Below, one piece after another: positions 25,849 through 36,492 of a stretch of DNA of 64,000 nucleotides; the stretch's first letter is position 1; every line of letters begins with the position of its first letter. Source of the stretch: Flagellimonas alvinocaridis (GTDB lineage: Bacteria > Bacteroidota > Bacteroidia > Flavobacteriales > Flavobacteriaceae); contig NZ_SNTZ01000001.1 in NCBI RefSeq assembly GCF_004916895.1, forward strand, positions 838,263-902,262. The letters run 5' to 3'. The position numbers and the translations under genes are program-made. The notes under the pieces are model-generated. The model did no database searches. It saw only the letters and a list, made by a program, of their open reading frames with translations, and was not told where the DNA came from.

Positions 25849-27510
25849 ATGGACCAAAGAAAAATGTATTGGGCTATTGTTAAAATGGCCATTTTATTGC
25901 TTGTATTGGCTTCCTGTGAAAAGGAAGTTGTACAGACCAATGACCCCCAACCCATTGCCAAGGAGCAACCGGACACGCTTAGGATGATTAAGCTGGGCAA
26001 AAAACTGGAAAACCCCTATTCCGTAAAGAATATGAGGAAGGCTTGGCAAATCTTGGAAGAAAAATCCAAGGTTTCAAAAGAAGGAGAAATCGAGACGACA
26101 CATTGGTATGTAAAGTTCAAACCTAAAACGGAAGAGGAGCTTTCAATACTTAAGGCAGATTCTACTTTGACACTCTATAATACCCCATTGGATTTTGAAA
26201 TTGATGAATCTGGGGATTTTTATCATGACCCTGAAGTATCCATTGATCAACCTACATATCAATACGCTTCTGTTCGTTTTGGCTATTCCCTTCCAAAAGA
26301 TATTGAATATGAACTTTTGGAAGAACTTTTTATACCTGATGAAGAGGTTGATTTAGAAGGTGGAATGAAGACAAATTTTGCTTCTAAACAGGTAATCTAT
26401 CAACTTGTTGATGAATCGCTGCGATTGACAGGTAATTTGGATGATGAGGAAATTGAGAACCCATTGGCTTCAAAAAGCAGGTGGAGGCCTTCGGGAACCA
26501 TAAGGGTATATGATCATGTGGTAAATGATTATGTAGGGGTTTCCGGGGTAAAGGTTCGGGCACGTAGATGGTTTACCACCTACAGAGGATTTACAAATAG
26601 AAAAGGAAAGTATACCTGTAATGGAAGGTTTAGAAGAAAAGCCAATTACAGTATCAAATGGGATAGATATGAGTTCAGTATACGGTCAGGGACTTATGGA
26701 CAAGCTATGCTAAATGGACCAAAGAAGCGAGGTGATTGGAACGTAAATTTGGGAAGGTCATCAAGCAAGGTGGTAAATGATAGACAGCAGTACTATGCTT
26801 TGATCCATCAAGGTGCCATGGACTACTACTATGGGAGCAGGTTTGGCCTAACTTCCCCACCCCGCAACAGCTTTTTTAAAAGACAATTGAAGATTGCTGC
26901 CCAACTGAAGAATAATAGATCATCTTATGTTAAGGCCCGAAGGATTTGGTTTGGAAATGATATTTCCTTAATGGAATGGGGCTCTGGTTCAGACAAGGTT
27001 TATGGGACCGTTGTCCACGAGCTCGCCCATGCAGCGCATAGGGAAGTGGATAAAAATGCATATAACACTGTGGTTTGGAACGCTTGGTCAGGGCCCTGTA
27101 CTTCTTTCAACGGTTGCTCAAATCCTGGGCCAACGGGCAAGAACCGGCGCCGACTGTTGGAGACATGGGCCTCGACTGTAGAGATTGCCTTCGTACTATA
27201 TAGATATAGAAGCTATTTCAATAGACCAAACTATAATTATGATAGCGAAATAAACCTGCAATTTCAAAGGACCTTGGACAAACCTTATTATACCTCAGCT
27301 GGCTATGACATGATTGATAATGTCAACCAGAGAAGTATTTATGGTTCACTTTATCCTATTGACAGAGTTCAAGGATATTCCATAAAACAACTGGAAAGAG
27401 CCTTAGTGGGGGCCAAGTCCTGGAACCAATGGCGGGACAATATTAAGAACAGATACAACAATGCGACTGAAAAATACTTGGATGAACTTTTTAACAATTG
27501 GAAGGATTAA
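25849..27510 (+). CDS. Putative zinc-metalloprotease lipoprotein
   Basis: 553 residues from ATG 25849; the frame opens at an ATG at 25819, but 25849 or 25864 gives a proper signal with lipobox LASC. Residues about 40-190 form an N-terminal module (YVKFKPKTEEELSILKADST, YHDPEVSIDQPTYQYA) that I recall from other flavobacterial lipoproteins with differing C-termini. A carboxypeptidase-regulatory-like stretch follows (GVKVRARRWFTTYRGFTNRK). The C-terminal part has HELAHAAH (His390, Glu391, His394, possible third ligand His397) and RLLETWASTVE as a downstream candidate. No peptidase family can be named. Three small lipoprotein genes follow on the same strand. Confidence 0.75.
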   Translation: MDQRKMYWAIVKMAILLLVLASCEKEVVQTNDPQPIAKEQPDTLRMIKLGKKLENPYSVKNMRKAWQILEEKSKVSKEGEIETTHWYVKFKPKTEEELSILKADSTLTLYNTPLDFEIDESGDFYHDPEVSIDQPTYQYASVRFGYSLPKDIEYELLEELFIPDEEVDLEGGMKTNFASKQVIYQLVDESLRLTGNLDDEEIENPLASKSRWRPSGTIRVYDHVVNDYVGVSGVKVRARRWFTTYRGFTNRKGKYTCNGRFRRKANYSIKWDRYEFSIRSGTYGQAMLNGPKKRGDWNVNLGRSSSKVVNDRQQYYALIHQGAMDYYYGSRFGLTSPPRNSFFKRQLKIAAQLKNNRSSYVKARRIWFGNDISLMEWGSGSDKVYGTVVHELAHAAHREVDKNAYNTVVWNAWSGPCTSFNGCSNPGPTGKNRRRLLETWASTVEIAFVLYRYRSYFNRPNYNYDSEINLQFQRTLDKPYYTSAGYDMIDNVNQRSIYGSLYPIDRVQGYSIKQLERALVGAKSWNQWRDNIKNRYNNATEKYLDELFNNWKD

Positions 27511-27520
27511 ATCTAAAAAG

Positions 27521-27958
27521 ATGAAAAATATAAGTTTACTATTGGCCCTTTTGCTTTATGCATGTGGCGAAAATTTTGGCGAGGTGGATGTCTATCACTA
27601 TTCCATGGAAAACAAAAGTGGCAGATCTATGGTGATCAAAAGCTACAGATCTGATTTTCCAGAAGTAACACCCGAAATCACTAGTCTGGCTATCGATGAG
27701 AAACTGGAAAAAATGTTCAAGGACGGATTGCCACCTAGTGGGTATGATTTCAAGGTTTTTCTGGCCGGGAGTAGCTTGTATGACTCACTGATAATCATTT
27801 ACGCGAATGAGAGAATGACCATCTTCAAAGCGGAATGCAACCAAAACCAAAGGAACCCTATTGATTATTGTATTCATTCGGATGATTTTGATGAGGATTT
27901 TGTATTCACCGAAGAGGATTACAACATTGCCACGGAGTGTGATGGCCCATGTGACTAA
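27521..27958 (+). CDS. Small lipoprotein, accessory island
   Basis: 145 residues from ATG 27521; the frame runs further upstream inside the metalloprotease gene but only this start gives a signal and lipobox LYAC (Cys14). Mature part begins VYHYSMENKSGRSMVIKSY, a short beta pattern also seen in the next two proteins, and ends in an acidic Cys-containing tail (EEDYNIATECDGPCD). Three Cys in the last third could form disulfides. Start is 10 nt after the metalloprotease stop, so it is probably co-transcribed and might be a partner or inhibitor of it (inference). A terminator follows. Confidence 0.7.
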   Translation: MKNISLLLALLLYACGENFGEVDVYHYSMENKSGRSMVIKSYRSDFPEVTPEITSLAIDEKLEKMFKDGLPPSGYDFKVFLAGSSLYDSLIIIYANERMTIFKAECNQNQRNPIDYCIHSDDFDEDFVFTEEDYNIATECDGPCD

Positions 27959-27970
27959 TGTATGCTTGGT

Positions 27971-27996
27971 ACAGCCATTTTAGAGGCTGTTTTTTT
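27971..27996 (+). terminator. Rho-independent terminator inside the lipoprotein island
   Basis: ACAGCC (27971-27976) pairs with GGCTGT (27985-27990) around ATTTTAGA, followed by T to 27996. It separates the first small lipoprotein from the two tandem paralogues. Confidence 0.8.
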
Positions 27997-28011
27997 AATT
28001 GTTTAATAGTG

Positions 28012-28524
28012 ATGAAAAGATTGATATCGCATTTTCCAATTATTCTGATTGGCCTTAGTTTGCTGGGTTGTGACCCTCAGGAATCATTCTATGTAGATTT
28101 CTATCAGAGAGTTTTCGAAAACACATCTAATGTTGAAGTGAGTATTGTATATCACAGCATTGGGTCAACAAACGAAAAGTCGGATACACTTATACTAAAA
28201 GCTGATACGAAAAGGGTTGCCAACTTTTCATCATCTGTTTCTTCAGATGGAGTAAGGGAAAGTAATTTGAAGCTGATCGTTGAGAGAAATGTAGACGTTT
28301 TTTATGATAACCTAAATGATTATGGAAAATTTGAATTGTTTGTTGGAAACGAAATGAAAAAAGAATGGTTGGGTCCTCCAGATTATTTGGGGATTGGCAT
28401 TAATAACCCCTATAATTATGACTCTTGGAGCATTGTTAAATATGATCAACCTATAAGGGATGGTGATTATATTAAACATGGAGAAATCATATTTTCTATT
28501 TCAAATGATGATGTTGGGTTATAG
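28012..28524 (+). CDS. Small lipoprotein, tandem paralogue 1
   Basis: 170 residues from ATG 28012; an ATG 54 nt earlier would lie across the terminator and lacks a signal. Signal peptide with lipobox LLGC (Cys20). Mature part starts with an YQRVFENTSNVEVSIVYHS pattern and ends with NPYNYDSW and IIFSISNDDVGL. The next gene encodes a protein with nearly the same signal peptide and the same C-terminal pattern. No known domain is recognised. AT-rich relative to the core genes, consistent with an accessory origin. Confidence 0.7.
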   Translation: MKRLISHFPIILIGLSLLGCDPQESFYVDFYQRVFENTSNVEVSIVYHSIGSTNEKSDTLILKADTKRVANFSSSVSSDGVRESNLKLIVERNVDVFYDNLNDYGKFELFVGNEMKKEWLGPPDYLGIGINNPYNYDSWSIVKYDQPIRDGDYIKHGEIIFSISNDDVGL

Positions 28525-28544
28525 ATCTTTTAACTAATTAACGA

Positions 28545-29033
28545 ATGAAAAGATTTATACCGCATTTTCCAATTATTCTGATTGGCCTTAGTTTATTAAT
28601 TTGTTTTGGGTGCGTTTTGACAGAAATAGACCCACCTGAAAAACACTATTTGGAAAAATATCTAAACTCTTCTAATGAGACAATTACGATTAAAATGTTA
28701 GATGTTTCTGAAATGATAGTTGTGAAAAGCTTTTTATTGCCATCTGGTGATGAAAGAAGCGGATTATACCAAGATCTATATTTTAATGGAGGAGATAACC
28801 CAGTTAAAAATTACATTGATGATTTATCCAGAAGTAATATAAAAAGGATTGAAATATATCTTGGAGATATAATGGTTAAAGAATGGATATTAGAGCCATC
28901 AGGGAATTATGGTATGGGAGAAAATAATCCTTTTAATTATGATTCATGGGTGTTTGAAAAGATTGAGCCAACAGGGAATAATATAGTTGGTAAAATTATT
29001 TTCACAATTACTAATGACGACATTGGGAATTAA
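28545..29033 (+). CDS. Small lipoprotein, tandem paralogue 2
   Basis: 162 residues. The signal peptide (MKRFIPHFPIILIGLSLL) matches that of the previous gene, but the lipobox is shifted to CFGC (Cys23). The mature part has diverged, keeping only HYLEKYLNSSNETITIK near the start and NPFNYDSW plus IIFTITNDDIGN at the end. Starts 20 nt after the paralogue's stop, so both form one short operon. Function unknown. A hairpin follows its stop at 29057-29073. Confidence 0.7.
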   Translation: MKRFIPHFPIILIGLSLLICFGCVLTEIDPPEKHYLEKYLNSSNETITIKMLDVSEMIVVKSFLLPSGDERSGLYQDLYFNGGDNPVKNYIDDLSRSNIKRIEIYLGDIMVKEWILEPSGNYGMGENNPFNYDSWVFEKIEPTGNNIVGKIIFTITNDDIGN

Positions 29034-29056
29034 TCCGTAATAATATATTAAAAGTC

Positions 29057-29081
29057 AGCCCCTTTAAGGGGCTTTGAGTTT
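29057..29081 (+). terminator. Hairpin after the lipoprotein pair
   Basis: AGCCCCT (29057-29063) pairs with AGGGGCT (29067-29073); the tract after it (TTGAGTTTT) is only moderately T-rich. Confidence 0.55.
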
Positions 29082-29095
29082 TATGGCAAAAGCAC

Positions 29096-29635
29096 TTAAA
29101 ATGGCTTATAGCCAAATTTTTGTCCACCTACCGAGGCATCGGCCATAAGACCAGCTTTGGGGAGGGCAAATACGGCCACGCCATCTTTGTATTTGGCGTT
29201 GAAGGCAATTCCCGATTTTAGGGCCACCGCTGAGGTTTCTGCCGCAAATTGAAATTTCCCTTCCTTAAAACGGTCCAAATCTGTGTCCGTCTCAAAAAAG
29301 ATAACCTCAATTATGGCCTGTCCACCTGCTTGTAGACCTATGTTTAACTTTTTAAGGTCAGCCATTCCGATAGGATTGCCATTTTCATAGACCACTCCAT
29401 TACCGGAAGCCCCACCAATGATAAAGCCCCCTTTTCCCACATTGGGAAATATCACATAACCCGCCGAATTGTCAAAAAAGCCGTCAAGATTTGGGGCAGC
29501 TTCCAAAAGGGCGGTTTTTGCCTTCTTGGCATCGGCCATGATTTTCTGGTCCTTATTATTCTGTGCAAGTAAACTGGTGCCAATCATTAAAAAAGCGACC
29601 AGTACAATAGATTTTAAAGTCTTCATAGTGTTCAT
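29096..29635 (-). CDS. SYLF-domain (YSC84-like) secreted protein
   Basis: 179 residues from ATG 29635 (an ATG three codons later at 29626 is equally possible; the longer frame from 29677 lacks sense). Signal peptide ends LLAQ. The mature part is a SYLF/YSC84 domain: GFFDNSAGYVIFPNVGKGGF, GVVYENGNPIGMADLKKLNI, GLQAGGQAIIEVIFFE and ALPKAGLMADASVGGQKF. SYLF domains bind phosphoinositides in eukaryotes; in Bacteroidetes they are periplasmic with unknown ligand. The gene is separated from the upstream DinB gene by a terminator. Confidence 0.88.
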   Translation of the reverse strand: MNTMKTLKSIVLVAFLMIGTSLLAQNNKDQKIMADAKKAKTALLEAAPNLDGFFDNSAGYVIFPNVGKGGFIIGGASGNGVVYENGNPIGMADLKKLNIGLQAGGQAIIEVIFFETDTDLDRFKEGKFQFAAETSAVALKSGIAFNAKYKDGVAVFALPKAGLMADASVGGQKFGYKPF

Positions 29636-29654
29636 TTTGTAGTGTTTCCTCAAA

Positions 29655-29692
29655 GTTAAAAAACAAACCCTCTCCATTTTGGAAAGGGTTTG
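29655..29692 (-). terminator. Rho-independent terminator of the DinB gene
   Basis: CAAACCCT-x-TCC (29664-29675) pairs with GGA-x-AGGGTTTG (29681-29692), one mismatch. Read on the minus strand the stem is followed by TTTTTT, so it terminates the gene at 29727-30332. Confidence 0.8.
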
Positions 29693-29726
29693 CCAATTAG
29701 TGTTAAGGAAAACCTATTGTTTTTCC

Positions 29727-30332
29727 CTATTTTGGAAACTTGGTGTGTGCCATAACTTCCTCCATTTGCAATACGTGGCGTTCGGTGTGGCCAGCGGCAA
29801 AGATGATCAATTGTACCCCATCCACAGGGCCAAACGGAAGATCCTCGCTATACCGGTTTCTAAGATCGTCCTCGGTGGTTTTTACATATTCAATATGGGC
29901 GTTCCTTTTTTCCAAAAAGGCCTGTAGGGTATTTTCAAAAGACTCAAACTGTCCACTAGGTTCAAAGGCTTCCGATGTTTTTACCTTATTGCTCCGATCA
30001 CTGATATTGGCCATTATGTCCTCATCCTTAAATACCAGCGAATCCTTAAGGACTGGATTTGGGCCAGCTCCAACTGTTTTTTGGATCAATCCCCCAAAGC
30101 CATTTTCAGTAACGGCCAAGTGTTCAACACATTCGGCAATGGACCAGGAGTTTTCATCAGGTTTAAAATTTAGTTGGGAATTGGTTAGACCTTCCAAAAC
30201 CTGGGTCATGTGGTTACGGGTCTCGGTAAGATGCTTCAACATCCACTCACGATCTTGCTCATTGAGCTTTGTGGTATCAGCACTAAAACTAAAAAGTATC
30301 AATGCTGCAAAAGGTAAAATCAACTTTTTCAT
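29727..30332 (-). CDS. Exported DinB-family protein
   Basis: 201 residues. Signal peptide MKKLILPFAALILFSFSA. The mature part is a four-helix DinB/YfiT-type bundle with the three expected His positions: HMTQVLEGLTNSQLNFKPDE (helix 1), AECVEHLAVTE (helix 2) and GHTERHVLQMEEV (last helix). DinB-like proteins are metal-binding hydrolases or thiol transferases; substrate unknown. An exported member is somewhat unusual. It has its own terminator downstream and stands alone on the minus strand, divergent from katG. Confidence 0.85.
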   Translation of the reverse strand: MKKLILPFAALILFSFSADTTKLNEQDREWMLKHLTETRNHMTQVLEGLTNSQLNFKPDENSWSIAECVEHLAVTENGFGGLIQKTVGAGPNPVLKDSLVFKDEDIMANISDRSNKVKTSEAFEPSGQFESFENTLQAFLEKRNAHIEYVKTTEDDLRNRYSEDLPFGPVDGVQLIIFAAGHTERHVLQMEEVMAHTKFPK

Positions 30333-30504
30333 AATCTATAGGGTTAAAGGTGTTGTCATGATGTTTTTATGGTATGTGGCTATGGAGCACAAAAGCTGCC
30401 ATAGTATAAAGATAAGGTATGATAACACCCCTTAAAGGGGGTGAATATGCCAAATCAAGGGGTTATTTCTGTAAAAAGAAGCGGCAAGATCAGAATGGCT
30501 ATAA

Positions 30505-30551
30505 ATAGATAATGTTTATGTTTTAATAGTATTTTAATATCAATTATCTAT
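30505..30551. promoter_or_regulatory. Inverted repeat upstream of katG
   Basis: ATAGATAAT (30505-30513) is exactly inverted as ATTATCTAT (30543-30551), with 29 nt between. The ends ATAG...CTAT recall OxyR half-sites, but the overall span (47 nt) is 10 nt longer than the classical four-element OxyR site. It sits 64-110 nt before the katG ATG and is a candidate peroxide-response operator. Confidence 0.4.
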
Positions 30552-30596
30552 ATCGATGGAGGTCATTTTCGTAAATTTATAAAGGATAAAAAATAA

Positions 30597-32834
<2,238 letters not shown>

Positions 32835-32870
32835 CAAAAATTAGTAAGAAAAAGAAGATTAATTTTCAAA

Positions 32871-32907
32871 GCTGCCATGACCTATCACGGTTGTGGCAGT
32901 TTTTTTA
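32871..32907 (+). terminator. Rho-independent terminator after katG
   Basis: CTGCCA (32872-32877) pairs with TGGCAG (32894-32899), with further pairs GACC/GGTT inside, followed by a run of T. It is only 17 nt from the ankyrin gene start. Confidence 0.8.
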
Positions 32908-32923
32908 TAAATTTCATTCACGT

Positions 32924-33406
32924 ATGGATCAAGTGGAATCTTTTTTTAACCAGATTAGAAGTGGAAATACTGAAGCCGTTGCGCAACTTCTTATGTCCAG
33001 CCCCAAATTATTGGAAATAAAAGACCAAAGAGGCTCTACCCCATTATTGCTCGCCACCTATTATGGTCATGGGGATTTGGCAAAGTTTTTATTGGAAAAA
33101 GGCGCTCAGGTAGATGCCAAAGACGGTTCGGGCAATACAGCCTTGATGGGAGTATGTTTCAAAGGATATGTGGATATCGCCAAACAATTGATCAATGCTG
33201 GGGCCAATGTCAACCAAAAAAATGCCATGGGAGCCACCTGCCTTATTTATGCCGTTACCTTCAACAGGCAAGAGATAGCAGAGCTACTTGTGGAGCACGG
33301 CGCTGATATTACTGTGAAAGATGCCAGGGGAAATACGGCCTTGGATCATGCCAAAGAGCAAGGGATTCAATCTTTGGTTGAGCTATTTCAAAAACAAAGG
33401 GATTAA
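32924..33406 (+). CDS. Ankyrin-repeat protein beside katG
   Basis: 160 residues from ATG 32924 (an upstream in-frame ATG lies in the terminator region). Four to five ankyrin repeats fill the protein: RGSTPLLLATYYGHGDLAKF, GNTALMGVCFKGYVDIAKQL, MGATCLIYAVTFNRQEIAEL and RGNTALDHAKEQG. There is no signal peptide, so it is cytoplasmic. Ankyrin proteins lie next to catalase genes in several bacteria; in Pseudomonas aeruginosa AnkB supports KatB activity. A chaperone-like or heme-supply role for KatG here is inference. The Nudix gene starts 1 nt after its stop. Confidence 0.9.
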   Translation: MDQVESFFNQIRSGNTEAVAQLLMSSPKLLEIKDQRGSTPLLLATYYGHGDLAKFLLEKGAQVDAKDGSGNTALMGVCFKGYVDIAKQLINAGANVNQKNAMGATCLIYAVTFNRQEIAELLVEHGADITVKDARGNTALDHAKEQGIQSLVELFQKQRD

Positions 33407-33407
33407 A

Positions 33408-34031
33408 ATGAATATCAAAGAGCAGCTCAATCTGGTTAAGCGGATAAAGGCAATTTCGGAAACGGGATTGATATATGCCCAAGATCCCTATGATCAAGAG
33501 AGGTATGAAGAATTAAAGGCCATAAGCCTACAATTGATGGGTCAGTTGGGAAATGTGCCCATGAAAGCCTTGGAGGATTTTTTTATGCCCCAAGAAGATT
33601 ACCCGACCCCCAAAGTGGATGTGCGCGCTTTTGTGCTAAATGAAAAGGATGAAATTTTGATGGCTAGGGAGAGTATTGATGGGAAATGGACCATTCCCGG
33701 AGGTTGGGCGGATATTGGAAGTACACCATCAGAAACGGCAATAAAGGAAGTAAAAGAGGAAACCGGGATTGAGGTTGAGGCAATAAGTCTACTGGCCGTT
33801 TATGACAAGCGGGAACACCCACACCCGCCGGCTCCCCTTTATGTGTACAAATTGATTTTTCTGTGCCAAATGACAGGAGGAGAACTCCAAGCGGGGTTTG
33901 ACATGCTGGACGCTGGCTTTTTTCCTTTGGATAATCTTCCAGAACTTTCAGAAGAACGGATTTTGGAAGAGCAGATACACGCAATGTTTAAAAATGCAAA
34001 GTCCGCGGAATCCAAAGTGTATTTTGATTAA
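33408..34031 (+). CDS. Nudix hydrolase with N-terminal Nudix_N domain
   Basis: 207 residues from ATG 33408, directly after the ankyrin stop. Residues 1-60 are the helical N-terminal domain of a Nudix subfamily (IKEQLNLVKRIKAISETGL). The Nudix box is GGWADIGSTPSETAIKEVKE followed by ETGIEV; the usual Arg of REU is Lys, and the usual Glu after Gly is Ser, both common in this subfamily. It likely hydrolyses a nucleoside diphosphate compound such as ADP-ribose or NADH; the exact substrate is unknown. Probably co-transcribed with the ankyrin and omega-amidase genes. Confidence 0.88.
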   Translation: MNIKEQLNLVKRIKAISETGLIYAQDPYDQERYEELKAISLQLMGQLGNVPMKALEDFFMPQEDYPTPKVDVRAFVLNEKDEILMARESIDGKWTIPGGWADIGSTPSETAIKEVKEETGIEVEAISLLAVYDKREHPHPPAPLYVYKLIFLCQMTGGELQAGFDMLDAGFFPLDNLPELSEERILEEQIHAMFKNAKSAESKVYFD

Positions 34032-34042
34032 AAACAGACCTA

Positions 34043-34816
34043 ATGCCACAACATCTTAACATTGCATTGATCCAATCCCATTTGTATTGGGAGGCACCAC
34101 AAGAGAACCGAACTATGTTCGAGGAAAAAATAGATTCCATTTCCAATGAGGTGGATGTAATTGTGCTGCCTGAGATGTTTACTTCTGGATTTACCATGAA
34201 TCCAGAGCATTTGGATGCTTCGGAAGGCATCAAAACAGTGGAGTGGATGCAAGGTCAGGCAAAAAAGAAGGATGCGGCAATAGTGGGCAGTATGGTATTT
34301 CAAGAAGACGACAAGTTTTTCAATCGGTTGTGGTTTGTCCAACCTGATGGAGGTCTTTCAACCTATGATAAAAGACACACTTTTACCCTTGCGGGAGAGG
34401 ATAAAGTTTATGAGAAAGGCGAAAAAAAAATAATTGAATATTTCAGAGGATTTAGTTTTTATCCGTTAATATGCTATGATCTACGCTTCCCTGTTTGGTC
34501 TAGGAATGCCGAAAATTATGATGTTTTGATGTATGTGGCCAATTGGCCGAAACCTCGAATTGAAGCATGGAACACCCTGCTAAAAGCCAGAGCCATAGAG
34601 AACATGGCCTACACTATTGGGGTGAACAGGATTGGACATGATAATCTCGGGCACGAATACCCAGGACATTCTGCGGTTTATGATACGTTGGGAAACCCTA
34701 TTGCATATTCAGAAAAAGAGGAAATCATTTATACTACTTTGGATAAAGCGCATATACAATCCACAAGGGAAAAGCTTAAATTTTTAGCGGACAGGGATGA
34801 CTTTACTCTGAAATAA
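34043..34816 (+). CDS. Carbon-nitrogen hydrolase, omega-amidase (Nit2/YafV-like)
   Basis: 257 residues, usual length. The nitrilase-superfamily triad is present: Glu44 in VLPEMF, Lys in YDKRHTFTLAGED, and Cys in FYPLICYDLRFP. The segments NWPKPRIEAWNTLLKARAIE and GVNRIGHD match the omega-amidase group, which hydrolyses 2-oxoglutaramate or 2-oxosuccinamate in the methionine-salvage/transamination repair route. It begins 11 nt after the Nudix gene and its end overlaps the convergent Ig-like lipoprotein gene by 14 nt. Confidence 0.93.
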   Translation: MPQHLNIALIQSHLYWEAPQENRTMFEEKIDSISNEVDVIVLPEMFTSGFTMNPEHLDASEGIKTVEWMQGQAKKKDAAIVGSMVFQEDDKFFNRLWFVQPDGGLSTYDKRHTFTLAGEDKVYEKGEKKIIEYFRGFSFYPLICYDLRFPVWSRNAENYDVLMYVANWPKPRIEAWNTLLKARAIENMAYTIGVNRIGHDNLGHEYPGHSAVYDTLGNPIAYSEKEEIIYTTLDKAHIQSTREKLKFLADRDDFTLK

Positions 34817-36422
34817 TAAAATTCTGCTCCAATTCCCAATTGGCCCTAACCTCAATCACATCGGGGTAATAGCTGATACGTTCGGGTTGGAGTTTCTTAA
34901 GATAACTGCCGGTGTCCCATTTCCCGTTCCCATTGTCATCAAAAATAACACGAACCACATAATTGCCAGGCTCTAGGTTGCTGAACTCAAATATTTTGGA
35001 TTCAGGAGCAATAATTTCACGTTGCAGTTCACCCTTCTCATTGGTTAATTGCAGTATCAGCGGGTATTTAACAGCGCCTCCAAGAGTCATCCTAAGGTTG
35101 CCATAATCAGCATAGCCACTGGTTGAAATGACATAGTCCAGAGAATCGTTCTGTATTCCAAAGAAATCAGAAACTGCCCCGGGAAGTAGAGAAAAACGGT
35201 ATCGTTGGTTGGGTTCAATGTCAAAATCAAAATCGATTTTGTTTTCCACAGTATCCAAAACATAACTGTAGGGAGCCAACAGGGAATCGCTTACCACCAG
35301 CCCAATTTTTGAGGTATCCACGGCAACAATGGGCGTGTTTGCCAGTAAGCTGAACGTATCTTCAAAATTAAATTTCCCCCTAACACCAGAAGATAGAGTA
35401 AGGGAATCCAAGGCCAATTTTCTGGTTTTTACGGTAAAGGTGTCTATCAACTCCAGTTTGGTATTGGCAATGGTAAAAATGATGGAATCTATATCGGTTG
35501 GGGTAATCCAATAGTTTAAGGTATCCTTTTCACGATCTTTCAGTATTTTGGTTTGTACTGAATCTGGCAATTGGGTCAACGTTTCGATTTGGATATCCTC
35601 CCCATCTCCTTGATAGCCAAAAATAATGCGGTTTTTGGCCACATAACTGGGCACGGAAACGCTATAGTCAGGTTCCTCCAAGAACAAGTTAAGCAAGTAG
35701 GTGGAATCTGTTGGGATGGTTATGGTATCTTCCAAAAACCCAATTTTGTCCTGTTTTTGGTTAAATAGATGGTTTTTATTTACATCTTTTAGGGCGACGA
35801 GGGCATATTTCCCTGCCCTAAGGTTATTTAGTTGAAAAAGAGGCAGGCTATCCCCGGTACTGGCAATATAATTGGGGGGATTTCTGTAAATGGTGGAATC
35901 TGTATAGGTGCTGTCCATTTCATACAACATAACGCTGATGAACTGATCCGCTTTTTTGTTGAAAGCGTCCTTTACGGCCCCAGAGAGTGTTAAAGAATCT
36001 ATATAGGTCCCGGTAGAGAACACATAGGTAAGAAAACTGTTGGGGTTTCCTTCATTATTATCTACAATGCTCTGCCCAAAATTGAAGGTGTACGTGGTAT
36101 TTTCACGTAAGGTGTCCTTTATGATGACCTCAATGTATTTACGGGGACCGCCTTGCGGGGTAATTTCTGGGGCGTTTTTTAAAGGAGGGGAAACCACAAG
36201 CTGGTTTTGCACATCCTCAAGCTTTATAAGTTCATCAAAATAAAGTCGAAATTTTTCGGCCTTGAAATTAATGGTAAAATTTTCTGGTTCCATGCGTACG
36301 AGCTTTGGTGGGGCAACATCTTTGGGTCCGCCTGTAGGTGTGCCCCTTCTGGCACATTGCCATAATGCGAGGCCCATGAGGACAAAAAATAATAAACCCA
36401 ACAATTTTCTTACGTATACCAT
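34803..36422 (-). CDS. Ig-like-domain lipoprotein (SbsA-type N-terminal domain)
   Basis: 539 residues from ATG 36422; an upstream in-frame ATG at 36443 adds no signal. Lipobox ALWQC (Cys about 23), then ARRGTPTGGPKDVAPPKLV, a proline-rich lead into the Ig-like Big_5 domain (ENFTINFKAEKFRLYFDELI, TYTFNFGQSI). The rest is a series of beta-sandwich-like modules, with a C-terminal carboxypeptidase-regulatory-like piece (GNYVVRVIFDDNGNGKWDTG). Family proteins are surface or periplasmic and lack known activity. It lies downstream of comF on the same strand and overlaps the omega-amidase gene tail-to-tail. Confidence 0.85.
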   Translation of the reverse strand: MVYVRKLLGLLFFVLMGLALWQCARRGTPTGGPKDVAPPKLVRMEPENFTINFKAEKFRLYFDELIKLEDVQNQLVVSPPLKNAPEITPQGGPRKYIEVIIKDTLRENTTYTFNFGQSIVDNNEGNPNSFLTYVFSTGTYIDSLTLSGAVKDAFNKKADQFISVMLYEMDSTYTDSTIYRNPPNYIASTGDSLPLFQLNNLRAGKYALVALKDVNKNHLFNQKQDKIGFLEDTITIPTDSTYLLNLFLEEPDYSVSVPSYVAKNRIIFGYQGDGEDIQIETLTQLPDSVQTKILKDREKDTLNYWITPTDIDSIIFTIANTKLELIDTFTVKTRKLALDSLTLSSGVRGKFNFEDTFSLLANTPIVAVDTSKIGLVVSDSLLAPYSYVLDTVENKIDFDFDIEPNQRYRFSLLPGAVSDFFGIQNDSLDYVISTSGYADYGNLRMTLGGAVKYPLILQLTNEKGELQREIIAPESKIFEFSNLEPGNYVVRVIFDDNGNGKWDTGSYLKKLQPERISYYPDVIEVRANWELEQNFIISE

Positions 36423-36492
36423 GCAAAAAACCATGTGGGACAAAGAAACAACTAATTTAAAAATTGACGGTAGGCATTAATAAAATTTAACC

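Noticed and set aside
29740..30435. 231-codon plus-strand frame opposite the exported DinB gene
   Set aside because: Antisense shadow; the minus-strand product has a signal peptide, the DinB His positions and a terminator.
30505..30551. Firm assignment of an OxyR site at katG
   Set aside because: The half-sites are right but the span is 10 nt too long and the inner elements do not fit; kept only as a candidate inverted repeat.
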